This document shows positions 17,194-25,394 of a stretch of DNA of 64,000 nucleotides, in pieces (within the stretch, counting starts at the first letter, position 1; each line of letters begins with the position of its first letter). The translations under genes were made by a program, and so were the position numbers. Where the stretch lies: NCBI GenBank assembly GCA_021732005.1, contig JAKFVT010000055.1:1-64000 (forward strand), given 5' to 3'. The stretch is from Mycobacterium sp. (GTDB lineage Bacteria > Actinomycetota > Actinomycetes > Mycobacteriales > Mycobacteriaceae). The notes beneath the pieces were generated by a model. That model was not told where the DNA came from and searched no databases. It saw only the letters and a program-made list of their open reading frames with translations.

Positions 17194-18408
17194 ATGACGG
17201 GTCCCCACGTCGCCGGCCGTCCGGCTCCGGTCGAGCGGCTGCAGCCCTACGCGGTGACGATCTTCGCCGAGATGTCGGCACTGGCCGCGCGGATCGGCGC
17301 GGTGAACCTCGGCCAGGGCTTCCCGGACGAGGACGGCCCGGCCGGAATGCTGGCGGCCGCGCAGAAGGCGATCGCCGAGGGCGTCAATCAATATCCGCCC
17401 GGACTGGGCACCGCCCCGTTGCGCGAGGCGATCGCCGCCCAGCGCAAGCGGCAGTACGACGTCGAGTACGACCCGGAGACCGAGGTGCTGGTCACCGTCG
17501 GCGCCACCGAGGCGATCGCGGCGGCCATCCTCGGCCTGGTCGAGCCGGGCTCGGATGTGCTGTTGATCGAGCCGTTCTACGACTCCTACTCCCCCGTCAT
17601 CGCGATGGCCGGCAGCCGGCGGGTGCCGGTGCCGCTGGTGCCCGACGGCCGCGGCTTCGCCCTCGACGTCGACGCCCTGCGCGCAGCGGTGACGCCGAAG
17701 ACCCGCGCGCTGATCGTGAACTCGCCACACAACCCCACCGGCATGGTGCTCGCTGACCGCGATCTGCGGGCGCTGGCCGCACTCGCTGTCGACGCCGACC
17801 TGCTGGTGATCACCGATGAGGTCTACGAGCACCTGGTGTTCGACGACAAGCGGCACCTGCCGCTGGCGGCCTACCCGGGGATGGCCGAGCGCACGCTGAC
17901 GATCTCCAGTGCCGCCAAGATGTTCAACTGCACCGGCTGGAAGATCGGCTGGGTGTGTGGCAAGCCGGATCTGATTGCCGGGGTGCGGGCGGCCAAGCAG
18001 TACTTGAGCTACGTCGGTGGTGCCCCGTTCCAGCCCGCAGTGGCCTATGCGCTGAACTTCGAAGAGGCCTGGGTGAGCGCCCTGCGAGATTCGTTGCAGG
18101 CCAAGCGGAATCGACTGTCGACGGCGTTGACTGAATTGGGCTTCGGGGTGCACGACAGCGCGGGCACCTACTTCCTGTGCGCCGACCCGCGGCCGCTGGG
18201 ATATTCCGACAGCACCCAGTTCTGCGCCGAGTTACCGACCAAGGCCGGGGTGGCGGCAATCCCGATGTCGGCGTTCTGCGACCCGCACTCTCCCCATATC
18301 GGTGAGTGGAATCACTTGGTGCGCTTCGCTTTCTGCAAACGCGACGAGACCCTCGACGAGGCGATCCGCCGGCTCGGCGCGCTAGAGGGCGGCCGCGACC
18401 TCCCATAG
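17194..18408 (+). CDS. PLP-dependent aminotransferase, Rv0858c/DapC-like
   Basis: A 404-residue fold-type I class I/II aminotransferase from ATG 17194 (MTGPHVAGRPAPVERLQ). Motifs are VNLGQGFPDEDGP, NSPHNPTGMVL, TDEVYEHLVFD, and the Schiff-base lysine K242 in SSAAKMFNCTGWKIGW. In M. tuberculosis the syntenic Rv0858c is annotated as N-succinyldiaminopimelate aminotransferase DapC (lysine/peptidoglycan precursor synthesis). The sequence equally fits broad kynurenine/methionine-type aminotransferases, so the DapC role is by synteny only. It converges on an SRPBCC gene with 3 bp between. Confidence 0.88.
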   Translation: MTGPHVAGRPAPVERLQPYAVTIFAEMSALAARIGAVNLGQGFPDEDGPAGMLAAAQKAIAEGVNQYPPGLGTAPLREAIAAQRKRQYDVEYDPETEVLVTVGATEAIAAAILGLVEPGSDVLLIEPFYDSYSPVIAMAGSRRVPVPLVPDGRGFALDVDALRAAVTPKTRALIVNSPHNPTGMVLADRDLRALAALAVDADLLVITDEVYEHLVFDDKRHLPLAAYPGMAERTLTISSAAKMFNCTGWKIGWVCGKPDLIAGVRAAKQYLSYVGGAPFQPAVAYALNFEEAWVSALRDSLQAKRNRLSTALTELGFGVHDSAGTYFLCADPRPLGYSDSTQFCAELPTKAGVAAIPMSAFCDPHSPHIGEWNHLVRFAFCKRDETLDEAIRRLGALEGGRDLP

Positions 18409-18411
18409 CGA

Positions 18412-18873
18412 CTATTCGCGTTGAAGCGAACCCTTGCCGCTCAGGACGAAGCCACGCAGGCCTTCGGTCGCGGCGATCAGCACCGCTTTCTTCGCGCGCT
18501 TGACCAGGAAATGCGGCAACGGCGTAGACGGTTCCAGGGTGAGATCGAACCGGACTCGGGTCGCGTCCCCCTCGGGGCGCAGGGTGTACTCGCCGTGCTG
18601 GGCATGCTGCTGCGCGGTCCGGTCGGCGTCCCACACCACCCAGTCCCGTCCCCAGTGGTATTCGAGGATTTCGTGGTCGATGATCCCGAGCACTTTGACG
18701 GTGACCTTGACCCGCCGCGGCCGTCCGTCGGGATAGCGATCCACGACATGGACATGCTTGTGGACCGACGACCACGTCGGCGCCGCCTCGATATCGGCGA
18801 TGGCATCGAGGATGGCCTCCGGCGGGGCGTCGATCACGATCTCGCGCGATGCCCGTACCGCCACAATCAGCAA
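18412..18873 (-). CDS. SRPBCC-family (polyketide cyclase/START-like) protein, paralogue 1
   Basis: A 153-residue helix-grip protein with an internal hydrophobic cavity for lipids or polyketides. The N-terminal pattern REIVIDAPPEAILDAIADIE is shared with the proteins encoded at 20021 and 20498, as is the C-terminal block ending PHFLVKRAKKAVL. A start a few codons downstream (VAVRASREI) is possible. Mycobacterial relatives are the Rv0854/Rv0856/Rv0857 group, of unknown function. It is separated from Far by 50 bp on the same strand. A ligand-binding role is inferred; no catalytic residues are identifiable. Confidence 0.82.
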   Translation of the reverse strand: MLIVAVRASREIVIDAPPEAILDAIADIEAAPTWSSVHKHVHVVDRYPDGRPRRVKVTVKVLGIIDHEILEYHWGRDWVVWDADRTAQQHAQHGEYTLRPEGDATRVRFDLTLEPSTPLPHFLVKRAKKAVLIAATEGLRGFVLSGKGSLQRE

Positions 18874-18923
18874 ACTTAGTTACTCCACGGGCCCGCTGTG
18901 TCGGCTTTCGCTCAGTTGGTGTC

Positions 18924-20006
18924 TCACCAGTCGATGTCCGCCAGCGATGTGGTGGTTTGCGGCGGCGGCCCCACGGGCCTGGCGACAGTGCGGGAGAACC
19001 GCGGCGCCGGCGCTGCCTGCTCGGTGCCACCGACGTTAATAACGGTGCGGCGCGCCAGAAGATGCTCGTTGGACGCGGCCTCGGTCCAGCTCAGCACCGG
19101 CGTGACGCAGGCGTCGGTCCCCGCGAAGATCGCGGTCCACTCCGCACGGGTCTTACCGGCGAAGGTCGTCGCGAAGAGCTCCCGCATCTCGGGGTAGCGG
19201 TCCCGCTCGAATTGGCCGGGCACCTGCTCCGCTGGCAACCCGAGCCCGGCCAGCAATTGGGCGAAGAATTGGGGCTCGATCGACCCGACCGCCATGTACC
19301 CGCCGTCGGAGGTGGAGTAGGTGCGGTAGAACGGCGCGCCCCCGTCGAGCAGGAAGGACTCGCGCTCGTCTGCCAGTGAGCCAGTCGCCTTCATCGTCCA
19401 CATCATCTGCGCCAGCACACTGACCCCGTCGACCATCGCCGCGTCAATCACCTGGCCCCGGCCGGACTTCTCCCGTTCGTAGAGGGCAGCGACGATACCG
19501 AGCAGCACCAGCATCGAGCCGCCGCCGAAGTCGGCGACGAGGTTCAGTGGTGCCACCGGCGGGCGGTCGCGGTAGCCGATCGCGCTCAGCGCGCCGGTCT
19601 GCGAGAGGTAGTTGATGTCGTGGCCCGCGGTCGACGCCAGCGGGCCGTCCTGACCCCAGCCGGTGATGCGGGCGAAGATCAACCGGGGGTTGACCGCTGC
19701 GCAGTCGTCGGGCCCGATGCCGAGGCGCTCACAGGTGCCGGGCCGAAAGCAGTCCAACAGAACATCGGCTTTCGCCGCCAGGTCGAGCAAGACGCCGGGC
19801 TGCGACTTCACGTCCAGGTCCACCACCCGCTTGCCGCGGTGCAGGAGGTCGACGTTCTCGGCGGGCATCGTCAGCCCGCCGGCCGGTCTGCGCACCCGCA
19901 CCACATCGGCGCCGAGATCGGCCAAGATCATGCCGGCGTGCGGGCCCGGGCCGATCCCGCCGAGTTCGATCACCCTCACCCCGGCCAGGGGTCCGGTATT
20001 CGTCAC
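18924..20006 (-). CDS. far: CaiB/BaiF-family alpha-methylacyl-CoA racemase Far
   Basis: A 360-residue family III CoA-transferase fold. It reads like mycobacterial alpha-methylacyl-CoA racemase: VRVIELGGIGPGPHAGMIL at the N-terminus, GHDINYLSQTGAL carrying the active-site His, and NLVADFGGGSM carrying the active-site Asp. Racemases of this type epimerise 2-methyl branches of fatty or steroid side-chain CoA esters so that acyl-CoA dehydrogenases can act. The start is GTG at 20006. The gene is embedded between three SRPBCC paralogues on the same strand, as in Rv0854-Rv0857; the name far follows Rv0855. Confidence 0.9.
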   Translation of the reverse strand: MTNTGPLAGVRVIELGGIGPGPHAGMILADLGADVVRVRRPAGGLTMPAENVDLLHRGKRVVDLDVKSQPGVLLDLAAKADVLLDCFRPGTCERLGIGPDDCAAVNPRLIFARITGWGQDGPLASTAGHDINYLSQTGALSAIGYRDRPPVAPLNLVADFGGGSMLVLLGIVAALYEREKSGRGQVIDAAMVDGVSVLAQMMWTMKATGSLADERESFLLDGGAPFYRTYSTSDGGYMAVGSIEPQFFAQLLAGLGLPAEQVPGQFERDRYPEMRELFATTFAGKTRAEWTAIFAGTDACVTPVLSWTEAASNEHLLARRTVINVGGTEQAAPAPRFSRTVARPVGPPPQTTTSLADIDW

Positions 20007-20020
20007 GCCTGAAAGGTAGC

Positions 20021-20464
20021 TCAGCCGTTCTTCTTGGACCGCAGAACCTGCTTGCGCAGCCCGTCGGTCGCAGTCTCCATCAGACCCTTGGCGCCCCGTT
20101 TGATCACGAAGCCGGGCAGCGGAACCATCGGGTCGACGGTCAGCTCGAACCGCACCCTGGTCGACTCGCCCTCAGGGATCAGTGTGTACCGACCCTCTTG
20201 TGCGCGTTGCTGTTTGGAGCTGGCCAGAGTCCAGCTGACCCCGTCGGGATGAACGGCGTAATCCAGTACCTGCTCGTCGTTGATGCCGACGACCTTGACC
20301 GTCTGGCGCGACTTGCTCGGGTGACCGTCGGAATCGCGCTCGAGCACCTCGACCTTCTGGTGCGCCTGCGACCACTCCGGCAGCGACTCGAGGTCGAACA
20401 GCACGGCGAGGATCTCCTCGGGCGTCGCCTCGATGGTGACCTCGCGGGTTTCGGTGACAGCCAT
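20021..20464 (-). CDS. SRPBCC-family protein, paralogue 2
   Basis: A 147-residue START-like protein from ATG 20464 (MAVTETREVTIEATPEEIL); an in-frame upstream start at 20473 adds three residues. It shares with paralogues 1 and 3 the EATPEEILAVLFDLESLPEW opening, the central EVLERDSDGHPSKSRQTVKV strand pair and the closing segment PLPGFVIKRGAKGLMETATD. It is 14 bp upstream of far and 33 bp downstream of paralogue 3, so all are probably cotranscribed. A hydrophobic ligand carrier or cyclase role is inferred from the fold; the ligand is unknown. Confidence 0.85.
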   Translation of the reverse strand: MAVTETREVTIEATPEEILAVLFDLESLPEWSQAHQKVEVLERDSDGHPSKSRQTVKVVGINDEQVLDYAVHPDGVSWTLASSKQQRAQEGRYTLIPEGESTRVRFELTVDPMVPLPGFVIKRGAKGLMETATDGLRKQVLRSKKNG

Positions 20465-20497
20465 GACCCACAATTGCCCGCGAGAGCGATTTCGAAA

Positions 20498-20938
20498 CTA
20501 TCCCTTGCTGACCTTCAACACCTGCTTGCGCAGGCCGTCCGTGGCGGTCTCCATCGCACCCTTGATGGTGCGCTTGACCACGAAGCCGGGCAGCGGCACG
20601 GCGAGGTCGATCGACAGGTCGAAGCGCAGCTTGGTCTTGTCGCCGTCGGGCGTCAGCGTGTACTTGGCGTCCTGCGAACGCAATTGGCCGGCCTTGACCA
20701 GCGTCCAGCTCACCTCGTTGTCGGCCCAGGTGTACTCGACGATCTGCTCGTCGGTCAGACCCGCCGCCTTGATCTTCATCTTCACCTTGTGCGGCCTGCC
20801 GTCGTCGTAGGCCTCCAGCACCTCTGCGCTCTGGTACTGCGGCGACCAGGTGGGTGTTGATTCGACGTCGGCGATGACATCGAGGATCGCTTCGGGACTG
20901 GCCTCGATCACGACTTCACGGGAATCTTTGACTGCCAT
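20498..20938 (-). CDS. SRPBCC-family protein, paralogue 3
   Basis: A 146-residue START-like protein from ATG 20938 (MAVKDSREVVIEASPEAIL); the open frame extends upstream to 21202 but the extension is not protein-like and runs antisense to the zinc-finger gene. Repeated family features are DVIADVESTPTWSPQYQSAEV and PLPGFVVKRTIKGAMETATD. It is the likely first gene of the run paralogue 3, paralogue 2, far, paralogue 1. Three copies around one racemase argue for a common lipid substrate, but this is inference. Confidence 0.86.
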   Translation of the reverse strand: MAVKDSREVVIEASPEAILDVIADVESTPTWSPQYQSAEVLEAYDDGRPHKVKMKIKAAGLTDEQIVEYTWADNEVSWTLVKAGQLRSQDAKYTLTPDGDKTKLRFDLSIDLAVPLPGFVVKRTIKGAMETATDGLRKQVLKVSKG

Positions 20939-21028
20939 GGCGTGACCATAGTTGGTGCGGGCGATTTCCACGTGGGTTCTCCCGTGAGGGCCAACTGTTT
21001 TCGAGTCCACGTCCCCTAAGCTCACAAC

Positions 21029-21382
21029 ATGGCTGAAGCGGTAGATCCGTCGGTTCCACCGAGCGGCGCCGGATGTGTGGAATGCGATGCCGCCGGCGGC
21101 TGGTGGGTACACCTGCGGCGCTGCGCCGCCTGCGGGCACATCGGCTGTTGCGATGATTCGCTGATGCGGCACGCCGCCGCGCACTGGCGGACGAGCGGGC
21201 ATCCGATCATCAGGTCGTTCGAGCCGGGCGAGGACTGGTTCTGGGACTACCAGACCAACGAGTACTACGACGGTCCGGACCTAGCCCCTCCGGACAGCCG
21301 GCCGTCCGAGGAAACCACCCCGGGTCCGCGCGGCCGGGTGCCGAGCGATTGGGTGGAGATCCTGCGCAACCGCGCCGATTGA
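21029..21382 (+). CDS. UBP-type zinc-finger protein
   Basis: A 117-residue protein whose first 85 residues form a ZnF-UBP domain. Ligand pattern: CVEC, then CAAC, GCCDDS, then three histidines in RHAAAHWRTSGHPI, followed by the conserved aromatic tail FEPGEDWFWDYQTNEYY. In eukaryotes this domain binds ubiquitin C-termini; bacterial copies are small stand-alone proteins of unknown partner. The C-terminal 35 residues are Pro/Arg-rich and overlap the opposite-strand gene ending at 21265. It is divergent from SRPBCC paralogue 3. Confidence 0.85.
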   Translation: MAEAVDPSVPPSGAGCVECDAAGGWWVHLRRCAACGHIGCCDDSLMRHAAAHWRTSGHPIIRSFEPGEDWFWDYQTNEYYDGPDLAPPDSRPSEETTPGPRGRVPSDWVEILRNRAD

Positions 21383-21678
21383 GTCAGCGCATCGACCCCG
21401 CCGCGGGGCCGCACGCACACGGTCGCATAGAGGTCGTCGCGGGAGGCCAGCGCCTCGTCGTCGACGATGACGCGTTTCTTGCGCAGCACCGAACGGCCAC
21501 ACGCGACGAACGGCACCGGCGTCGCGCCGCGGTCCGCGGACACCTGCACCGAGTCGGCGAATCGGGTGCCGAGCTCGCCCGCCTCGAAGTGCACCGTGTA
21601 GCGGATGGTGAAAAGCCAAGTGCCGTCAGGACGTAATTCACCGCTGACGATCAGAGAGTCGTCGCCGATCCTCGCCAT
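21265..21678 (-). CDS. Conserved hypothetical protein
   Basis: A 137-residue protein, start MARIGDDSLIVSGELRPDG. The first 95 residues look like a real beta-rich domain (alternating strands such as WLFTIRYTVHFEAG and CGRSVLRKKRVIVDD). The last 40 residues are low-complexity Arg/Ser/Gly and overlap the zinc-finger gene by 118 bp on the opposite strand, so the true functional part may end near 21390. No family is recognised. It starts about 50 bp from the end of the SnoaL-like gene on the same strand. Confidence 0.6.
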   Translation of the reverse strand: MARIGDDSLIVSGELRPDGTWLFTIRYTVHFEAGELGTRFADSVQVSADRGATPVPFVACGRSVLRKKRVIVDDEALASRDDLYATVCVRPRGGVDALTQSARLRRISTQSLGTRPRGPGVVSSDGRLSGGARSGPS

Positions 21679-21730
21679 GCCTTAGATAGTGCTCCGCCGG
21701 CGCGGCGGATGTGCGGACCCACGCCGAGCG

Positions 21731-22123
21731 TTATGCCAATCCGGCGGCGGCCATTTCTTTTTCAAATTCCACGGTCATCAGCTCGGCGAATTTCATGACG
21801 GCCTTGAGCGGCCGCAGCATCACGGTGAACTCGTCGATGAGCCCGTCTTCGCGGACGTGCAGGAAGTCGCAGCCGTTGATCTCGAGGTCGCCGACCTTGG
21901 CGACGAACACCAGCGCGTGGTCGGCCTGGCCTTCGCCGCCGATCTCCTTCACATAGGTGAGGTCGGCGAACACTCTCGATACCGCCCGCAGGATGACACC
22001 GATCTGGTCGCGGCCCTGGTAGGGCTTGTGCGCGATCGGACTGCGGAAGACCACGCCCTCGGCGCAGAGAGCGGGCAGGGCATCGAAATCACCGGCTTCG
22101 ACGGCGGCGCGGAACGCATGCAT
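21731..22123 (-). CDS. SnoaL/NTF2-like fold protein
   Basis: A 130-residue protein from ATG 22123 (MHAFRAAVEAGDFDALPAL); an ATG eight codons upstream at 22147 is also possible. The pattern of an N-terminal helix, then FRSPIAHKPYQGRDQIGVIL and strands LVFVAKVGDLEINGCDFL, is typical of the NTF2 cone fold (SnoaL_2). Members include isomerases and small-molecule binders; no catalytic Asp/His pair can be assigned. It is divergent from the CDF transporter with about 32 bp between starts. Confidence 0.78.
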   Translation of the reverse strand: MHAFRAAVEAGDFDALPALCAEGVVFRSPIAHKPYQGRDQIGVILRAVSRVFADLTYVKEIGGEGQADHALVFVAKVGDLEINGCDFLHVREDGLIDEFTVMLRPLKAVMKFAELMTVEFEKEMAAAGLA

Positions 22124-22155
22124 GTGGTCAGCATGCCACGGGTACACCAGCGGGA

Positions 22156-23139
22156 ATGACGGCGACGAAGAACCTGCTCGGCGAAGACGCGGCCGGCGCG
22201 CCGCAGGGCGAGAGCACGAAGACGGTGGCCATCGCGTTCGGCACCAACCTGGTCGTCGCGGTGGCCAAGACGCTGGCGGGCGTGCTGTCCGGGTCCGCGT
22301 CGATGGCGGCCGAGGCCGCGCACTCCTGGGCGGACACCGGCAACCAGGCGTTTCTGATGATCGCCAATCGCCGCGCTGGTCGTGCCGCGGACCGCGAGCG
22401 GCCGCTCGGCTACGGGCGGGAGGCGTACGTGTGGTCCCTGCTGGCGGCCGTCGGACTGTTCGTGGTCGGCGGGACGGTGTCGGTGTGGCGCGGGGTCAAC
22501 GAACTACTCGGCGACCGGCCTGCCGACGAGCACTACCTGGTGGCCTATGTGGTGCTGGGGATCGCGCTGGTGATGGAGGGCATCTCGTGGACCCAGGCGG
22601 TGCGACAACTGCGCACCGATGCCCATGCGATGGACCGTGAAGTGCTCGAGTACGCGATGCAGACGTCCGATCCCACGGTGCGCGCGGTGTTCGCCGAGGA
22701 CACCGCCGCGCTGATCGGCATCGTGCTCGCCGGTGCCGGCATCGGCCTGCATCAGCTGACCGGGGTGGCGGCCTGGGATGCGGTCGGCTCGATTCTGGTG
22801 GGGCTGCTGCTCGGCGTGGTGGCGGTGCTGCTCATCGACCGCAATCGCCGGTTTCTGACCGGAGAGCCGGGGACACCGCAGCTGCGCGACGCCGTGGTCG
22901 CGCGGATCGAAGCGCTCGACGATGTGGCGTCGGTGCGCTTTGTGCGGCTCGAATTCGTCGGTCCGCGACAGCTTTTCGTGGTGGCGAGTGTGGACCTCGT
23001 GGGAGATCAGATCGAGTCGCGGATCGCGCACACTCTGCGCGAGCTGGAACGCAAGCTTGAGGCCAACCCGCACATAGTCGACGCTGTCCTGACGATCGCC
23101 GAGCCGGCCGACCTGGACGACACCGTCACTCGTCGATGA
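22156..23139 (+). CDS. Cation diffusion facilitator (CDF) family metal transporter
   Basis: A 327-residue inner-membrane protein with five or six transmembrane helices in the first 230 residues and a soluble C-terminal domain. The metal-site motif of TM2 is AAHSWADTGNQ (HxxxD). The TM5-like helix carries EDTAALIGIVLAGAGIGLHQL with the second acidic site. The tail (ARIEALDDVASVRFVRLEF) is the usual ferredoxin-like regulatory domain. CDF proteins export Zn(II), Mn(II), Fe(II) or related ions using the proton gradient; specificity cannot be told. Its 3' end overlaps the convergent TetR gene by 14 bp. Confidence 0.92.
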   Translation: MTATKNLLGEDAAGAPQGESTKTVAIAFGTNLVVAVAKTLAGVLSGSASMAAEAAHSWADTGNQAFLMIANRRAGRAADRERPLGYGREAYVWSLLAAVGLFVVGGTVSVWRGVNELLGDRPADEHYLVAYVVLGIALVMEGISWTQAVRQLRTDAHAMDREVLEYAMQTSDPTVRAVFAEDTAALIGIVLAGAGIGLHQLTGVAAWDAVGSILVGLLLGVVAVLLIDRNRRFLTGEPGTPQLRDAVVARIEALDDVASVRFVRLEFVGPRQLFVVASVDLVGDQIESRIAHTLRELERKLEANPHIVDAVLTIAEPADLDDTVTRR

Positions 23140-23725
23140 TGCCCGTGCGCAACGACTCCAGCGCGGTGCGGCACAGCCGGCCCAATTCGGCCAGAGACGT
23201 GTCTTCGCCGATCATCCAGAGTTCCATCGCACCGAAGACCGCCGCGGCGATGCAGCGTGCCGTCACGATCACACGCAGGCGCTCGTCGGGTGTGGTGGCC
23301 GGCGCGCTCTGCGAAAGCTGATCGACGATGGCGTCGGCGAATTCGGCCTCCACCTGCCGGGTGTGGCGCACGATTCGGCCGGCGTCGAGTTCCCTGGCCC
23401 GCAGCGCGGCGATCTGCGCGACGGCTTCGGGGTCATAGGGCGAGGCGTCGATGGCCGATTGCACCGATTCGATGATCGACTCCCCGGGCGAGCGGGCCTG
23501 CAAGGCGGCCCGGAACCACTCCAGGCCGACGTCGTAGTCGGCGAACAGCAGGTCGTGCTTGGACGTGAAGTGCCGATAGAAGGTGCGTAGTGATACCCCG
23601 GCGTCGTCGGCGATCTGCTCAGCGGAGGTGTCCTCGACACCCTGGGCCAGAAAACGCACGAGCGCCGCGCGCCGCAAGGCGTCGCGCGTGCGCTCGCTGC
23701 GCGCTGTCTGAGCAGGGCGAACCAC
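23126..23725 (-). CDS. TetR-family transcriptional regulator (A)
   Basis: A 199-residue regulator with a GTG start at 23725. The N-terminal helix-turn-helix is TSAEQIADDAGVSLRTFYRH followed by FTSKHDLL (residues about 33-60). The C-terminal ligand domain is all-helical and unclassified. It is divergent from the membrane-protein gene at 23800 with 74 bp between; that gap contains a perfect inverted repeat at 23750-23765, the likely operator. It probably represses the 23800 gene and itself. Confidence 0.92.
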   Translation of the reverse strand: MVRPAQTARSERTRDALRRAALVRFLAQGVEDTSAEQIADDAGVSLRTFYRHFTSKHDLLFADYDVGLEWFRAALQARSPGESIIESVQSAIDASPYDPEAVAQIAALRARELDAGRIVRHTRQVEAEFADAIVDQLSQSAPATTPDERLRVIVTARCIAAAVFGAMELWMIGEDTSLAELGRLCRTALESLRTGIIDE

Positions 23726-23749
23726 GGAGGTAACCTACCTCAAAAAGAA

Positions 23750-23765
23750 TTGTCAAAATTGACAA
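23750..23765. promoter_or_regulatory. Inverted-repeat operator TTGTCAA-N2-TTGACAA
   Basis: Perfect palindrome TTGTCAAAATTGACAA, 7-bp arms with a 2-bp centre, in the divergent gap between TetR A (start 23725) and the DUF2834-like gene (start 23800). Size and placement are typical of a TetR operator; binding by TetR A is inferred. Confidence 0.7.
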
Positions 23766-23799
23766 AACGATTACTCGACTTCACTACAGTTACGAAGCC

Positions 23800-24288
23800 A
23801 TGACGCTCCTCGTTCATGCAGTGCTGGCCGTCCTCGTCATCGCATGGATCATCGGATCCAATTCGGCGGTGTTCCGCCGGCCGGCCAATGGTCCCGCGGT
23901 CAGTGCGCTCGAGATCCTGTACTACCTGGTCGGCATCGCTTCGGTGGCGCTGGGCTGGTACTTCAACATCCAGTTCGTGCATCAGTACGCCGACGGTTCC
24001 GGCAATGTGTTCACCGGCGCGGGCAGCTGGTGGCAATTCATCACCCTGGGCTACGACAACCCGGCAGCGGCATCAGCCAGCCAGGACTACACGATCGGCA
24101 ACGTGATCCTGCTGCCGTTGTTCACGATCATCGACGGGTACCGGCGCGGTATTCGTCGGCCGTGGCTGTTCTTCGTGTCGAGCCTGTTCACCAGTTTCGC
24201 GTTCGCGTGGGCGTTCTACCTGGCCACTGTGGAACGCCAGCGGCTGCACGAGAAGTCAGCTCAGGCGGTCGGCGCCAGCGTCGGGTAG
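23800..24288 (+). CDS. DUF2834-like integral membrane protein
   Basis: A 162-residue protein with about four transmembrane helices (residues 4-20, 38-58, 105-120 and 128-148). The segment after residue 85 (DYTIGNVILLPLFTIIDGYRR, then PWLFFVSSLFTSFAFAWAFYL) follows the DUF2834 pattern in which a helix ending in basic residues precedes a Phe/Ala-rich helix. Function unknown. It is controlled, by position, by the divergent TetR A through the operator at 23750. Its 3' end overlaps the convergent Old Yellow Enzyme gene by 28 bp. Confidence 0.75.
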   Translation: MTLLVHAVLAVLVIAWIIGSNSAVFRRPANGPAVSALEILYYLVGIASVALGWYFNIQFVHQYADGSGNVFTGAGSWWQFITLGYDNPAAASASQDYTIGNVILLPLFTIIDGYRRGIRRPWLFFVSSLFTSFAFAWAFYLATVERQRLHEKSAQAVGASVG

Positions 24289-25352
24289 TCGACGTAGCCC
24301 GCCGGGCCCGGCGAGTAGAACGTCGCGACGTCGGGCTCGGTCAGCTCGGCACCGGTGCGAAGCCGTTCGATGAGGTCAGGGTTGGCCAAGTAGGCGCGGC
24401 CGACAGCAGCCGCACTGATGGCACCCCAGTCGGCGAGGTTCTCCAGTTCGCAGAAGCTGGTGTCGACTTCGCGGCCGGTGTTCAGCACGAACGGTCCGGA
24501 CCACAGTGCCCGCACGATCCCGAATTCGGGAGCGTCCGGGTTGATCAGGACGTGCAGGTACGCGAGCCCCAGCGGCGAAATGCGTTCCAGCAGAGCCTCA
24601 TAGGCCGAGACGGTGTCGACCTCGTTGACGTCACCGGCACCGTTTCCTGGCGAGATCCGGAGACCGACCCGGTCGGCCCCGATCTCGGCGGCGACGGCCT
24701 CGACGACCTCCGCGGTCAGCCGTGCACGGTTCTCCGCGGTGCCGCCGTACCGGTCGGTGCGGGTGTTGGTGGCGTCGCCCAGGAATTGGTGCAGCAGATA
24801 GCCGTTGGCGGAATGGATTTCGACGCCGTCAAGCCCGGCATCGACGGCACGGCGCGCGGCGGCGCGGAATTGCGCGACCACTCCGGCGATTTCGTCGATG
24901 TGCAATGCCCGCGGCACCGGTAGCGGCTTCTTGCCGCCCGGCGTGTGTGCCGCCATCTTGGCCGCTATCGCCGAGGGCGCCACCGACTCGGCACCGTTGA
25001 TGTCCGGGTGGGCCATCCGGCCGACATGCCAGATCTGCATGAACATCAACCCGCCCTGCGCGTGCACGGCCGAGGCCACCTCGGCCCACTTCTCCTGGTG
25101 GCTGTCGGTGTAGATGCCGGGGGTGTTGACGTAGGCGCCGTTGCCCACCCGGGAGATGGCGGTGGCTTCGCTGATGATCAGCCCGGCCGACGCCCGCTGC
25201 GCGTAGTACTCGACCTGCAGGTCGCTCGGCGTGCCGTCCGACTCGGCGCGCGACCGGGTGAGCGGCGCCATGAACAGGCGATTCCGCGCGGTGTTCGCCC
25301 CGATGGTGATCGGCTGGAGCAAGGCTGCATCGTCAGTCAGGGTGAACGTCAT
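24261..25352 (-). CDS. Old Yellow Enzyme-family ene-reductase (NemA-like)
   Basis: A 363-residue FMN-dependent TIM-barrel alkene reductase. Signature segments: MAPLTRSRAESDGTPSDLQ at residues 28-46, YYAQRASAGLIISEATAIS, QIWHVGRMAHPDI, the active-site-type HSANGYLLHQFLGDATNTRTD and a late GRAYLANPDLIERL. Such enzymes reduce activated C=C bonds of enones, nitro-esters or quinones with NAD(P)H. It stands alone and converges on the DUF2834-like gene; physiological substrate unknown. Confidence 0.92.
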   Translation of the reverse strand: MTFTLTDDAALLQPITIGANTARNRLFMAPLTRSRAESDGTPSDLQVEYYAQRASAGLIISEATAISRVGNGAYVNTPGIYTDSHQEKWAEVASAVHAQGGLMFMQIWHVGRMAHPDINGAESVAPSAIAAKMAAHTPGGKKPLPVPRALHIDEIAGVVAQFRAAARRAVDAGLDGVEIHSANGYLLHQFLGDATNTRTDRYGGTAENRARLTAEVVEAVAAEIGADRVGLRISPGNGAGDVNEVDTVSAYEALLERISPLGLAYLHVLINPDAPEFGIVRALWSGPFVLNTGREVDTSFCELENLADWGAISAAAVGRAYLANPDLIERLRTGAELTEPDVATFYSPGPAGYVDYPTLAPTA

Positions 25353-25394
25353 GCTTGCCTACAAGTGCCGCGAGTGCCGATTCATTCCCCCGCC

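Noticed and set aside
18924..18950. Frameshift in far because of mixed frames at its 3' end
   Set aside because: The minus-strand frame is open and ends with a normal family C-terminus; overlapping frames are shadows.
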